Source of the DNA: Nannocystis punicea
Lineage (GTDB): Bacteria; Myxococcota_A; Polyangia; Nannocystales; Nannocystaceae
Direction of reading: 5' to 3'
Assembly (NCBI RefSeq): GCF_026965555.1
Contig: NZ_CP114040.1
Coordinates: 4,836,001 to 4,900,000, forward strand
DNA: 64,000 bases
Positions 1-10,773 of the stretch are shown here, piece by piece. Each line of letters begins with the position of its first letter. Position 1 is the stretch's first letter. The notes under the pieces were generated by a model, which had not been told where the DNA came from, did not search any database, and saw nothing but the letters and a program-made list of their open reading frames with translations. Position numbers and translations under genes: made by a program.

Positions 1-1
1 C

Positions 2-223
2 CACGCCGAGCGGCTGACGCGCCTGATGGCCGACACTGCGATCGTCGAGATCCTCCTCGAGCAATCGCGCAAGCACCCGGAGCGCCGCAGCATCCTCGAG
101 CGCTGGCTAGAGCGCGCCGAGCCGCGCTGCAACGCCCTCTACGAGGAGATCACGACCCGGGGCGACCGTCTCCTGGCCCAGCTGCGCGAGCAGCAGGACG
201 ACGAGGCCGCGTCCGGCCGCTGA
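2..223 (+). CDS. 3' end of an unidentified protein (5' truncated by window edge)
   Basis: The reading frame is open from the first bases of the window, so the ATG at 26 is not necessarily the start and the gene probably begins upstream. The visible 73 residues are charged and predicted helical, rich in Arg, Glu and Leu, with a Gln/Glu/Asp tail ending AASGR. No domain can be recognised. The stop at 221-223 is followed by about 100 bases without an obvious gene before the methyltransferase at 327. The coding assignment rests on the open frame and typical high-GC third positions. Confidence 0.5.
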   Translation, partial: HAERLTRLMADTAIVEILLEQSRKHPERRSILERWLERAEPRCNALYEEITTRGDRLLAQLREQQDDEAASGR

Positions 224-326
224 GCCCGCGGTCCTGAACGGCGCCGGCCGGTCCTGCCGCGGGCGGGCCGCGCCGGCGCGCGCAATTCGGGCCAGCGGCC
301 GCGAGATCGGGTACCGTCCGGCCCCC

Positions 327-2075
327 ATGGCCGCCCGCCGACGACCCGCTGCCGAGCCGCGTCCCGCCACCGCGCGCCGCGTGAAGGCCCGCGAGGCTGC
401 GGCTGAGTCGGGCACCGTGGGCAACCGCGGAGCCGGGACCGAGCCGCCTGCGGCCGCGCGCCGGGTGCAGGGCGGGGTGGCCACTGCGGACGTCGTCGTA
501 TCCGCGCGGGTCGGCGACAACGCCGAGTTGTTCGCCCAGATCCTCGAGCTGCACGTCCCGCACGGCAGCACCGTCGCCGACGTCACCTACGGCCTCGGCG
601 TGTTCTGGCGCCGGGTCCCGGACGGGCGTTACACGCTGCTCGCCAGCGACATCGCCCTCAAGCCCGAGGCTCCCGCGCGGGCGGGCGCCGAGCTGACGAA
701 TGGCGTCGACTGTCGCGACTTGCCGTTCGCCGATGCCAGCCTCGACTGCGTCGTCCTCGACCCGCCGTACATGGAGGGCATGTACCGCCGCAGCGTCGAT
801 CACATGGCCGGCTCGGGCACGCACGCCGCGTTCCGCCGCGCCTACTCGGCAGCCGCGGCCACCGAGGCCGGGCCCAAGTGGCACGACGCCGTCGTCGACC
901 TCTATGAAAAAGCCTGCCGCGAGGCTGCCCGCGTGCTCGTGCCCGGCGGCGTGCTGATCGTCAAGTGCCAGGACGAGGTCAGCGCCAACAAGCAGCGCCT
1001 CACCCACGTCGAGCTGATCACGGGCGGCGAGTCGCTCGGCCTCTACTGCAAGGACCTGTTCGTGCTCGTGCGCCCCAACAGCCCCGGGGTCAGCCGGCTC
1101 AAGGCCCAGGTCCACGCGCGCAAGAACCACTCGTACTTCCTGGTGTTCGAGAAGCGGCGGGTGGCGATCCGCAGCGTCCGCGACTTCGCGGCCGGCGCCG
1201 AGCTGCCCGCCCGGACGGACGAACCCTCCCGGTCGAAGCGGCCGTCGCGTGCCACCGTCGCGGCGCACAGCGCGGAGCTGGCCGCAGGGACAGGTGGATC
1301 TTCGCCGGTCGAGGTGGACGCCGAGCGCGCTGTGACGACCACGGCCGTCGTCACGCCGCCGGCAGCGGCTCAGCCCCCGGCAAAGACCGGCGAGAAGAAG
1401 CCCACCAGGACCGGCGGGAGCAAGCGGCCCGCCGCCGAGGCGAACGTGTCCCCCCGGACAGCCGCCTCCAAAGACGAGAAGGGATCGCGGCGGACCGGCG
1501 GGAGCAAGCGGCCCGCCGCCGAGGCGAACGTGTCCCCACGGACAGCCGCCTCCAAAGACGAGAAGGGATCGCGGCGGACCGGCGGGAGCAAGCGGCCCGC
1601 GGCCGGATCGAACCTGTCCGCCAGGACAGTCGCACCGAAGGGCGCGACGCGACCCGAGCGTACCGGCGGGAGCAAGAGGCGCGTTGCCCAGCCGACCCTG
1701 TCCGTCGGGGCAGCCGCGCCGGACGGTGAAAAGGGCGCCAGGCGGAACGGCGGGAGCAAGCGGCCCGCTGCTGAACCGAACCTGTCTGTCGGGACAGCCG
1801 CTCCGAAGGGCGCGACGCAGAATCTGTCCCTGGAGACATCTTCTGCGGCTACTCTCATCCTGTCCCCAGGGACAGCCGATCCACCTCCTCTCGCCCTTCC
1901 AGACATGTCCGAAGGCGCAGGTTCAGCGGCACCCATCCTCGCGCCTCGATCCGTCCCCGAGCGCTTGCCGCGGCAGACCTCGTTCCTCGACATGACCGAA
2001 GAGACAGCCGCCGTGCCCTCGACCAAACCCTCCGCGCGTCGCCCTGGAAAAGCGGGGAAGGGGGGCGGCGGTTGA
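327..2075 (+). CDS. DPPY-type SAM-dependent methyltransferase with repetitive basic C-terminal tail
   Basis: The protein has 582 residues. The N-terminal 60 residues are basic and Ala-rich. Residues about 75-275 form a class I methyltransferase fold: a glycine-containing motif I region (VADVTYGLG) and the catalytic motif VVLDPPYMEG, which is typical of N4-cytosine or N6-adenine amino-methylases. A DNA or nucleic-acid substrate is inferred from DPPY; the specificity is unknown. Residues about 290-580 are a low-complexity Lys/Arg/Ser/Pro tail built partly from five 28-residue units beginning TGGSK. Each unit carries the dispersed palindrome of this window as codons for sequences such as NVSPRT or NLSVGT. 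No endonuclease gene is adjacent, so it looks like an orphan methylase. The ATG at 327 has no clear ribosome binding site. Confidence 0.75.
   Translation: MAARRRPAAEPRPATARRVKAREAAAESGTVGNRGAGTEPPAAARRVQGGVATADVVVSARVGDNAELFAQILELHVPHGSTVADVTYGLGVFWRRVPDGRYTLLASDIALKPEAPARAGAELTNGVDCRDLPFADASLDCVVLDPPYMEGMYRRSVDHMAGSGTHAAFRRAYSAAAATEAGPKWHDAVVDLYEKACREAARVLVPGGVLIVKCQDEVSANKQRLTHVELITGGESLGLYCKDLFVLVRPNSPGVSRLKAQVHARKNHSYFLVFEKRRVAIRSVRDFAAGAELPARTDEPSRSKRPSRATVAAHSAELAAGTGGSSPVEVDAERAVTTTAVVTPPAAAQPPAKTGEKKPTRTGGSKRPAAEANVSPRTAASKDEKGSRRTGGSKRPAAEANVSPRTAASKDEKGSRRTGGSKRPAAGSNLSARTVAPKGATRPERTGGSKRRVAQPTLSVGAAAPDGEKGARRNGGSKRPAAEPNLSVGTAAPKGATQNLSLETSSAATLILSPGTADPPPLALPDMSEGAGSAAPILAPRSVPERLPRQTSFLDMTEETAAVPSTKPSARRPGKAGKGGGG
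1413..1832 (+). repeat. Five 84-bp tandem coding repeats in the methyltransferase tail
   Basis: The landmark GGCGGGAGCAAG recurs at 1413, 1497, 1581, 1665 and 1749, exactly 84 bases apart, encoding 28-residue units. Copies 1-2 are nearly identical; copies 3-5 have diverged. Each unit holds one TGTCC-N4-GGACA-like palindrome (1447-1460, 1531-1544, 1615-1628, 1699-1712, 1783-1796). Further palindromes follow at 1825-1838 and 1861-1874. Confidence 0.9.
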
Positions 2076-2244
2076 GGCGCCACGCGTTCCGCGCGTGGAG
2101 CGCGGTTGCCATTTTGGCAAGCGGCCTCGGACTGCCTGACAATTGCGCGTGACAGCCCCGTTCTGGCTCCAGGAGATGCCGTAGAATCATTCGTTTTTCG
2201 CCCAGGACCCCGACTTGCACACCCCGGCATCGACTCGAGCGCCC

Positions 2245-3654
<1,410 letters not shown>

Positions 3655-3663
3655 CGGAGAGCG

Positions 3664-4722
3664 ATGGAAGCCGTCTTCAAGCAGCACTTCTGGGTCGTCA
3701 AGGCGCTCGGCCTCAGCGTCGCCGCTGCGTTCGCCGCCTCGGCGTTCACCACCTGGCTCGGCACCTCGTACATCTACGAGACGCCGACCGACGAGGCGGA
3801 GGCGACCGGCACCGACACCGACGGCGCCGCCAGGGAAGAGGACGAGGACGAGGAGGACAAGCCCATCATCAACCCGCGGATGATGTCGAGCCCCTCGCGC
3901 GGACCTTCCGCGGCCGACCGCAACAAGGTCACGCAGACGATCCTCTCGCTCAACCTGTTCTGCCCGACCTGCACCAAGGTCATCACGCCCGAGACCGGCC
4001 CCGGCGGCACGGGGCTGCCGCCCGACAACGGGCCCGGCGACCTGCAGCCCGTGGCCGGGGGCAAGCAGCCCGGCGAGGGCCCGTGCACGCAGCCGCTGCG
4101 GCTCATCGCCACGATGGAGACCAACATCCCCGAGTACTCGTGGGCGACCATCCGCGACGAGGAGGACGGCAGCGTCGGCCCCTACTGGCCCGGCGATCGG
4201 ATCCGGTCCGGCGTCTACCTCGTCAGCGTCGAGCGCAGCCTCGTGCACGTCAAGAACAGCGGCGCCCTCGAGTACATCGAGCTCGGCGTCGAGCCGCCGA
4301 AGCCCACGGCCAAGCCGGTGCAGGTGGCCGAGAAGAAGGAGGACGCGCCGCCGGCAGCGGGCGCCATCCCCGGGGCCGAGGACGCGATCAAGTGCGAGAG
4401 CGAGAACTCGTGCACCGTCGATCGCATGTTCATCGACAGCCTGTTCGCCAACCCGGCCGCGCTGACCAAGCAGGCGCGGGTGATGCCGTCGATCAAGGAC
4501 GGCGAGACCAAGGGCTTCAAGTTCTACGGGATCCGCCCGGGCAGCCTGCCCAAGCTGCTCGGCATGAAGAACGGCGACCTCCTCACCTCGGTCAACGGCA
4601 TCGAGCTGAAGTCGGTCGATCAGGTCATGGGCCTTTTGACCAAGATGCGCAGCGCCAGCAACCTCCAGGTCACGATTGAGCGCAAGGGCGAGTCGATCAC
4701 CAAGGACATCACGATCCAATGA
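3664..4722 (+). CDS. gspC: Type II secretion system protein GspC
   Basis: This 352-residue inner-membrane protein links the secretin to the cytoplasmic-membrane platform. It has a single N-terminal membrane segment (residues about 10-32), an acidic linker (EEDEDEEDK), a homology region (about 80-210) that includes a family-specific Cys/Pro/Gly-rich insertion with CPTC, a Pro/Lys linker, and a C-terminal PDZ-like domain (about 280-352, with NGDLLTSVNGIELKS). The region FIDSLFANPAALTKQARVMPS before the PDZ domain matches the GspC pattern. The gene begins 9 bases after the regulator, and its TGA overlaps the gspD start (ATGA), implying translational coupling. Confidence 0.9.
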   Translation: MEAVFKQHFWVVKALGLSVAAAFAASAFTTWLGTSYIYETPTDEAEATGTDTDGAAREEDEDEEDKPIINPRMMSSPSRGPSAADRNKVTQTILSLNLFCPTCTKVITPETGPGGTGLPPDNGPGDLQPVAGGKQPGEGPCTQPLRLIATMETNIPEYSWATIRDEEDGSVGPYWPGDRIRSGVYLVSVERSLVHVKNSGALEYIELGVEPPKPTAKPVQVAEKKEDAPPAAGAIPGAEDAIKCESENSCTVDRMFIDSLFANPAALTKQARVMPSIKDGETKGFKFYGIRPGSLPKLLGMKNGDLLTSVNGIELKSVDQVMGLLTKMRSASNLQVTIERKGESITKDITIQ

Positions 4723-7130
4723 TTGCGCGTAGCACCCCCGTCCGCCCGACTGCTTTGGGCCTCGTCTCTCTCGGTCTGGCCGCTCTGACGCTCGGCCCGA
4801 CCACCGTCTCCGCGCAGGATCCGACCACCGGCGCGCCCAGCCGCGGCGGCGAGCTGATCGGCGACGAGGGCGGCGGCACGCCCGGCGGCGGCCCGATCCC
4901 GTTCAACACGTGCAAGAAGACCCCGCGCGGGGCCAAGTTCACGATCACGTTGCCGAAGGAGACCGAGCTCGAGGACCTCGTCAACTGGATCATGTCGATC
5001 ACGTGTCAGAAGTTCATCTGGGACCGCAAGGTGCGGTCCGGCAAGGTGACGATTCTGTCGCCCGAGCCGGTCACGGCGGAGGAGGCGTACGCGGCCTTCT
5101 ACGCCGCGCTCGAGACGATGGGCCTGACGGTCGAGCCCTCGGGCAAGTACTTCAAGATCGTCGAGACCACCGACGCCAAGAACCGCACCCTGCCGACCTA
5201 CGGTGACGACGCCGACGCGCCCAACAGCGACCGTTTCGTCACCAAGCTGATGCGCGTCAAGCACGGCAACAGCAAGGAGATCAGCGACGTCCTCGGCCAG
5301 CTGAAGAGCAAGTCGGGCAGCGTCGACCTGGTCGGCAACCTGCTCATCATCACCGACAAGGGCTCGATGGTGCGGCGGCTCGAGACCTTCGCCGCCGAGC
5401 TCGATCAGCCGATGGGCAGCGAGAAGATCTTCTTCTACCAGCTGCAGTACGCCAACGCCGAGGAGGTCGCGCAGATCATCCGCGACATCTTCGGCGAGTC
5501 CAAGGCCAGCGGCGGCGGCGGCGGCGGCGGCGCGGCCACCGGCGGCCGCGCCGGTCGGCGGGCCAGCGGCGGGGGCGGCGGCGGCGCTGCGACGGAGTCC
5601 GCGATCAGCCGCGTGATCGTCGACGAGCGCAGCAGCACGCTCATCATCGTCACCACCGAGTCCGACTACGTCGTCATCCGCAAGCTGATCGAGCGCCTCG
5701 ACGTCAAGCTGCCCGGCGGCGGCGGCCGGATCCACGTCTACAAGCTCAAGAACGCCGACGCCACCGAGGTCGCGCAGGTGCTGTCGCAGCTGGCGACCGG
5801 CGCCAAGCAGGCGGCCCAGGCCTCGCAGCAGGGCGGGCAGAAGCCGCCGGCGGGCAACCCCGTCAGCGCCGACCTGTTCTCGGGCGACGTCAAGGTCACG
5901 CCCGACCCGGCCACGCGCTCGCTGGTCATCATCGCCTCGGCGGCCGACTACAAGAACTTGGAGCCGGTGATCGAGAAGCTCGACCGCGAGCGGCGCCAGC
6001 TCTACATCGAGATCTACATGCTCGAGGTGAGCATCAAGCACAGCACCGACGCCGGCGCGGGCGGCCACTTCGGCTACCCGATCAACACCACGCTCGGCGG
6101 CAACGCCAACACCGCCATCGGCGTGGTGAGCAGCGCCCCGACGCCCGCGCTCAACTCGCTGCTCCTCTCGCCCGACTCGCTGAAGAACTTCACCCTCGGC
6201 CTCATCGGCCCGCCGCTGCTCAACTCGGGCACGATCCTCGGCACCGGCCGCGACGTGCCGGCGTTCGGCGCCGTCATCCAGGCGCTGCAGAGCAACAGCG
6301 ACGTCAACGTCGTCAGCGAGCCGCACATGTACGCGGCCGACAACCAGGAGGCCACCATCGAGGTCGGCCGCAACGTCCCGACCCCGGGCGCCCTGTCCTT
6401 CGGAGCAGGCGGCGGCGGCGGCACCGGCCTGGTCCCGCTGCAGTCCGTCGAGCGCCAGGACGTCACCCTGCGCATCAAGGTCAAGCCCTACATCAACGAC
6501 GAGCGCAACGTGACGATGGACGTCGAGGTCGAGGACCGCGACATCACCGAGAAGGACCCGGTGCTCGGCGTCACCACCACCAAGCGGCGCATCAAGCTCG
6601 ACAAGATCGTCGGCCGCGACGGCCAGCCGGTCGTGCTCGGCGGCCTCATCCGCGACCGCGAGAGCGAGAACGTCAAGCAGGTCCCGGGCCTCGGCTCGAT
6701 CCCGCTCCTCGGCTGGCTGTTCAAGAACCGCGTCAAGGAGAAGGAGAAGATCAACCTCCTCCTCGTCATGGTCCCGCACATCATCGACAGCCCCGACGAC
6801 GTGCGCCGGATCCACGAGCGGCGCGACAAGGAGCGGCTCGAGTTCATCGAGCGCGAGACCAACTTCCGCAAGCGCGAGCTCAAGAGCAACATCAACTACC
6901 GCAAGAAGTCCGGCATCTTGGCCGCGATCGACAAGGAGGCCCGGCGCATGGAGCAGGAGGAGCTGCTGCTGCGCCGCGCCGAGGAGGAGATGCGGCGCGA
7001 GATCATCACCGGCGAGCTCGGCCTCAGCCCGCGCTCGGCCGCGGTCGACGACAACGTCGGCGGCGAGGGGGGCGGCGGCGCGCCGCCCGCGACGGTGAAC
7101 CCGGCGCCGGTGATCCGGCGCGAGCCCTGA
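4719..7130 (+). CDS. gspD: Type II secretion system secretin GspD
   Basis: This is the outer-membrane channel, 803 residues. A signal peptide (about residues 1-30, ending VSA before QDPTTG) is followed by the N0 domain (about 60-145), N1-N3 domains in which successive ring-building repeats carry the pattern KN/YA-NAEEVAQ, and the C-terminal secretin domain (VGRNVPTPG, VVLGGLIRDRESENVKQVPGLGSIPLLGWLFK). Two poly-Gly loops lie between N2 and N3 at about residues 265-290, a place where secretins often carry flexible constriction-site segments. A charged helical tail of about 100 residues follows the barrel and may serve pilotin binding. It overlaps gspC by four bases. Confidence 0.95.
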   Translation: MIARSTPVRPTALGLVSLGLAALTLGPTTVSAQDPTTGAPSRGGELIGDEGGGTPGGGPIPFNTCKKTPRGAKFTITLPKETELEDLVNWIMSITCQKFIWDRKVRSGKVTILSPEPVTAEEAYAAFYAALETMGLTVEPSGKYFKIVETTDAKNRTLPTYGDDADAPNSDRFVTKLMRVKHGNSKEISDVLGQLKSKSGSVDLVGNLLIITDKGSMVRRLETFAAELDQPMGSEKIFFYQLQYANAEEVAQIIRDIFGESKASGGGGGGGAATGGRAGRRASGGGGGGAATESAISRVIVDERSSTLIIVTTESDYVVIRKLIERLDVKLPGGGGRIHVYKLKNADATEVAQVLSQLATGAKQAAQASQQGGQKPPAGNPVSADLFSGDVKVTPDPATRSLVIIASAADYKNLEPVIEKLDRERRQLYIEIYMLEVSIKHSTDAGAGGHFGYPINTTLGGNANTAIGVVSSAPTPALNSLLLSPDSLKNFTLGLIGPPLLNSGTILGTGRDVPAFGAVIQALQSNSDVNVVSEPHMYAADNQEATIEVGRNVPTPGALSFGAGGGGGTGLVPLQSVERQDVTLRIKVKPYINDERNVTMDVEVEDRDITEKDPVLGVTTTKRRIKLDKIVGRDGQPVVLGGLIRDRESENVKQVPGLGSIPLLGWLFKNRVKEKEKINLLLVMVPHIIDSPDDVRRIHERRDKERLEFIERETNFRKRELKSNINYRKKSGILAAIDKEARRMEQEELLLRRAEEEMRREIITGELGLSPRSAAVDDNVGGEGGGGAPPATVNPAPVIRREP

Positions 7131-7149
7131 AGCTATCCTTTCGTCTGAC

Positions 7150-9015
7150 ATGCCCGAGTCATCCAGGCAGGCCATGGACACCGCCCTCAAGACCACCGCA
7201 GAACGCAACGCCGGCCCGACCTTCGCGCCGCTCGGGGTCCGTCCGCTCTCGCGCCCGCTCGGCGAGATCATGATCGAGATGGGCTGCATCACCGCCGAGG
7301 CGCTGGCCGAGGGCCTGCAGGCGCAGCACCTCGAGGGCGAGAAGATCGGCGAGACGCTGGTGCGGCTCAAGCACTGCAGCGAGTGGGACCTCGCGCGCGG
7401 CCTGGCGCGGCAGTTCGGCCTGCCCGCGCGCGAGAACGTCGAGATCGGCGACATCCAGGACGAGCTGGTCGAGCAGCTGCCGATCCAGTACGCGCGGGCC
7501 AACAAGGTCCTGCCGTACCGCCTCGACCGCGAGCGCGGCGTGCTCGGCGTCTACGCCGCCGACCCGCTGCGGATTCTCGACCTCGACGACCTGGGCACCC
7601 TCTACGAGGCCGACGTCGACGTCACGCTGATGCCGGAGTCGAACGTCCTCGAGCTCATCAACCGCACCTACGCCCGGCGCACCAAGGACGTCGACCTCGA
7701 GAAGAAGGAAGAGGAGTACGAGGAGGAGGACGAGGACATCCTGCACGCCTCGGCCGAGGACGCCCCGATCATCCGCTTCGTCAACAGCCTGATCTTCAAC
7801 GCCTCGAAGGAGAAGGCCAGCGACATCCACATCGAGCCGGGCGACAAGGAGATCATCGTCCGCAACCGCGTCGACGGCGTGCTGCACGAGGTCAAGCGGG
7901 CGCCCAAGGCCCACCTTCCCAGCGTCATCGCCCGCGTCAAGATCATGGCGGGCCTCAACATCGCCGAGAAGCGGCTGCCGCAGGACGGCCGCATCCGCCG
8001 CAAGATCGCCGGCAAGGAGGTCGACATGCGCGTCGCCACCGTGCCGACGGCCCACGGCGAGCGCGTCACGGTCCGTCTCCTCGACAAGTCGGCGGTCGCG
8101 CTCAAGCTCGACAACATCGGCATCGCCGCCGACCACCTGCGGATGATCCGCGACGTCATCAACCGGCCGCACGGCATCTTCCTCGTCACCGGCCCGACCG
8201 GTTCGGGCAAGACGACCACGCTGTACTCGGCGCTGACGGAGATCAACACGCCGGACCTCAACATCCTCACCGTCGAGGACCCGGTCGAGTACCAGCTCGC
8301 CGGCATCTCGCAGGTGCAGGTGCAGAGCAAGATCAACCTGACCTTCGCGGCCGGCCTGCGCTCCTTCCTGCGCCACGACCCCGACGTGATCATGGTCGGC
8401 GAGATCCGCGACGTCGAGACCGCCGAGATCGCGATCCAGGCGTCGCTCACCGGTCACTTGGTGCTCAGCACCATCCACACCAACGACGCCGCGACCGGCA
8501 TCACCCGCCTGGTCGACATGGGCGTGCAGCCGTTCCTGGTCGCCTCGTCGCTGGTCGCGCTGCAGGCCCAGCGCCTGATCCGCCGCGTGTGCGTGCACTG
8601 CTGCGAGCCGTACCGGCCGTTGGCGACCGAGCTCGAGGAGATCGGCATCATCCCCGCGGCCTTCTACGCCGGCGAGCAGGCGTTGAAGGTGCCGGTGCGC
8701 GACGAGAACGGCGAGGTCATACCGCTGTCGGTGCCCGAGCCGCGGCGGCTGCCCCCGCGCGGGCACGTCTACCGCGCGGTCGGCTGCGACAAGTGCCAGG
8801 GCAGCGGCTACGCCGGGCGAACCGGCGTGTACGAGGTCCTGATGGTCAGCGAAGAGGTCCGGCGCCTGGCGATCCGCAACGCCGACGCCATGCAGATCAA
8901 GCAGGCGGCGCTGGCCCAGGGTCTGCGTACGCTCCGCGACGACGGCGCGCACAAGGTCGTCTGCGGCATCAGCACCCTCGACGAGGTCCTGCGCGCGACC
9001 TCGGTGGAGTCGTAA
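7150..9015 (+). CDS. gspE: Type II secretion system ATPase GspE
   Basis: This 621-residue cytoplasmic ATPase powers pseudopilus assembly. It has an N-terminal MshEN-type domain (residues about 35-175), an acidic linker (EEYEEEDEDI), the N2E domain, and the catalytic domain with Walker A GPTGSGKTTT, Asp box and Walker B LRHDPDVIMVGEIRD and a His box (LSTIHTNDA). The zinc-binding tetracysteine module is split: CVHCC and CDKCQGSGY are separated by about 50 residues, somewhat longer than in gamma-proteobacterial GspE. The ATG at 7150 lies 19 bases after gspD and there is a six-base gap to gspF. Confidence 0.95.
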   Translation: MPESSRQAMDTALKTTAERNAGPTFAPLGVRPLSRPLGEIMIEMGCITAEALAEGLQAQHLEGEKIGETLVRLKHCSEWDLARGLARQFGLPARENVEIGDIQDELVEQLPIQYARANKVLPYRLDRERGVLGVYAADPLRILDLDDLGTLYEADVDVTLMPESNVLELINRTYARRTKDVDLEKKEEEYEEEDEDILHASAEDAPIIRFVNSLIFNASKEKASDIHIEPGDKEIIVRNRVDGVLHEVKRAPKAHLPSVIARVKIMAGLNIAEKRLPQDGRIRRKIAGKEVDMRVATVPTAHGERVTVRLLDKSAVALKLDNIGIAADHLRMIRDVINRPHGIFLVTGPTGSGKTTTLYSALTEINTPDLNILTVEDPVEYQLAGISQVQVQSKINLTFAAGLRSFLRHDPDVIMVGEIRDVETAEIAIQASLTGHLVLSTIHTNDAATGITRLVDMGVQPFLVASSLVALQAQRLIRRVCVHCCEPYRPLATELEEIGIIPAAFYAGEQALKVPVRDENGEVIPLSVPEPRRLPPRGHVYRAVGCDKCQGSGYAGRTGVYEVLMVSEEVRRLAIRNADAMQIKQAALAQGLRTLRDDGAHKVVCGISTLDEVLRATSVES

Positions 9016-9021
9016 CGGGGC

Positions 9022-10260
9022 ATGCCGGCGTACGCGTACACGGGTCTCCGCAAGGACGGCAAGACGGTCAAGGGCGTCGAGTCGGCCGACACTGTCGCCG
9101 CGCTCAAGGCCAACCTCAAGCGCGCCGGCGTCTTCCTCACCGCGGTCAGCGAGACCACGGCGCAGGTGGCGGCGGCCGGCGGCGCGGGCGGCCGCGAGGT
9201 CGACCTGGGGGCGCTGTTCGACCGCGTCTCGCAGAAGACGGTGTCGCGGACGACGCGGCTCCTGGCCACGCTGCTGTGCGCCGGCGTCACGCTGCCCGAG
9301 TCGCTGGCGGCGATCACCGAGCAGAGCGAGAGCCGGCGGCTCAAGGGCATCCTCAGCGACATCGCCAACAAGGTGAACGAGGGCAGCTCGCTGGCCGACG
9401 CCTGCGCGCGCTACCCCGACGTGTTCCAGCCGCTGTTCATCAACATGGTCCGCGCGGGCGAGGCGTCCGGCTCGCTCGAGACCGTGCTCCTGCGCATCGC
9501 CGACTTCATGGATCAGCAGGAGGAGCTGAAGGGCAAGGTCACCTCGGCGATGATCTACCCGGCGATCATGACCGTGCTGTCGGGCGGCATCATCACGATG
9601 CTGATGCTCAACGTGGTCCCGCAGATCACGGAGATGTTCGAGGGCATGAACGCCCAGCTGCCGTGGAACACCGCGTTCCTGATCTGGCTCAGCGACTTCA
9701 TCGCCGCCTGGTGGTACATGATCATCGCCGGCTTCTTCGGCCTCGGCTGGCTGTTCCGCCGCTGGCGCAAGACCGACATCGGCCGCGCGACCGGCGACAC
9801 CATCTTGCTCAAGCTGCCGATCATCGGCGACCTCGCGCGCAAGCTGGCGATCGCGCGGTTCGCCCGTACACTTGCGACGATGCTCGCCAGCGGCGTGCAG
9901 CTGCTCGCGGCGCTCGACATCGTGCGGGCGCTGCTCGGCAACTGGGTGCTCGAGAAGGTCGTCGCCACCGCCCGCGACAACATCCGCGAGGGCGAGGGCA
10001 TCGCGCCGGCGCTCAAGCGCAGCGGCCAGTTCCCCGCCCTGGTGACGCACATGATCTCGGTCGGCGAGCGCTCCGGCCAGCTCGAGCAGATGCTCACCGA
10101 CGTCGCCAACGCCTACGACCGCGAGGTCAACACCGCGCTCACGCGCATGACCGCGCTGCTGGAGCCCCTCATGATCGTGCTCATGGGCGGCAGCGTCGGC
10201 TTTATCGTGTTCTCGATCATGCAGCCGATCATGATGCTCAACGAAATGGCCGCGCAGTAG
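9022..10260 (+). CDS. gspF: Type II secretion system inner-membrane protein GspF
   Basis: The protein has 412 residues with two homologous T2SSF cytoplasmic domains (residues about 75-195 and 275-395), each followed by hydrophobic segments. The pattern of an N-terminal AYTGLRKDGKTVKG region, one membrane helix near 170-190, another near 230-245 and a C-terminal one is typical of the platform protein that contacts GspE, GspL and the pseudopilus. Signature stretches such as NEGSSLADA and MVRAGEASGSL are present. The start ATG at 9022 closely follows the gspE stop. Confidence 0.94.
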   Translation: MPAYAYTGLRKDGKTVKGVESADTVAALKANLKRAGVFLTAVSETTAQVAAAGGAGGREVDLGALFDRVSQKTVSRTTRLLATLLCAGVTLPESLAAITEQSESRRLKGILSDIANKVNEGSSLADACARYPDVFQPLFINMVRAGEASGSLETVLLRIADFMDQQEELKGKVTSAMIYPAIMTVLSGGIITMLMLNVVPQITEMFEGMNAQLPWNTAFLIWLSDFIAAWWYMIIAGFFGLGWLFRRWRKTDIGRATGDTILLKLPIIGDLARKLAIARFARTLATMLASGVQLLAALDIVRALLGNWVLEKVVATARDNIREGEGIAPALKRSGQFPALVTHMISVGERSGQLEQMLTDVANAYDREVNTALTRMTALLEPLMIVLMGGSVGFIVFSIMQPIMMLNEMAAQ

Positions 10261-10285
10261 CCCGAGTACTCAGGAGAGACCATCC

Positions 10286-10732
10286 ATGAACCCGCAACTT
10301 CACACCGTCCGCCAGGCCGTCCGCCGCCGCCGCCGCAGCCGCGGCATGACGCTGATCGAGATCCTCGTCGTGCTGGCGATCATCGGCCTCATCGTCGGCG
10401 GCGTCAGCGTCGTCGCCTTCAACGCGCTCTCGGACTCGAAGGTCAAGGTCGCCTACAACGAGGTGGTCGAGATCCAGAAGCTCAGCGAGCAGTACATGCT
10501 GCAGAAGAACGACAAGTGCCCGAAGAGCATGGCGGACCTCAAGGCCGCCGGCGTCACGGCGCGCGTCAAGAAGGACCCGTGGGGCGAGGAGTACGTCATC
10601 GTCTGCCCCGGCCAGCACGGCCCGGTCGACGTCACCTCCAACGGCCCCGACAAGAAGCCGGCCGGCGGCGACGACATCAACAGCTGGGAGGACCCGAAGG
10701 AGATCGAGGCCGCCAAGGAGGAGAAGAAGTGA
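10286..10732 (+). CDS. gspG: Major pseudopilin GspG
   Basis: The protein has 148 residues. The prepilin leader ends SRG just before MTLIEILVVLAIIGLIVGG, with the conserved Glu at +5 needed for methylation and assembly. The globular domain has DPWGEEYVIVCPG and the calcium-site-like ending SNGPDKKPAGGDDINSWED that typifies GspG. Processing by a prepilin peptidase (GspO/PilD) is expected; no such gene is in the window. A GGAGAG ribosome binding site precedes the ATG. An unusual lysine/glutamate tail follows the GspG core. Confidence 0.95.
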   Translation: MNPQLHTVRQAVRRRRRSRGMTLIEILVVLAIIGLIVGGVSVVAFNALSDSKVKVAYNEVVEIQKLSEQYMLQKNDKCPKSMADLKAAGVTARVKKDPWGEEYVIVCPGQHGPVDVTSNGPDKKPAGGDDINSWEDPKEIEAAKEEKK

Positions 10733-10773
10733 TCGGGCGCTAGCCCCGATCGTTCTCTCCCGCGAGGATCGTC

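Noticed and set aside
2215..2244. TTG start for the first response regulator
   Set aside because: The ATG at 2245 gives the normal short lead into the receiver domain; the extra ten residues have no support.
4620..7505. 961-codon minus-strand open frame opposite gspD
   Set aside because: It is an antisense shadow of high-GC coding DNA: acidic, low-complexity translation with no domain, fully opposite a clear secretin.
7159..10050. 963-codon minus-strand and 968-codon plus-strand alternative frames across gspE and gspF
   Set aside because: Both are Arg/His/Asp-rich frame shadows of well-identified genes.
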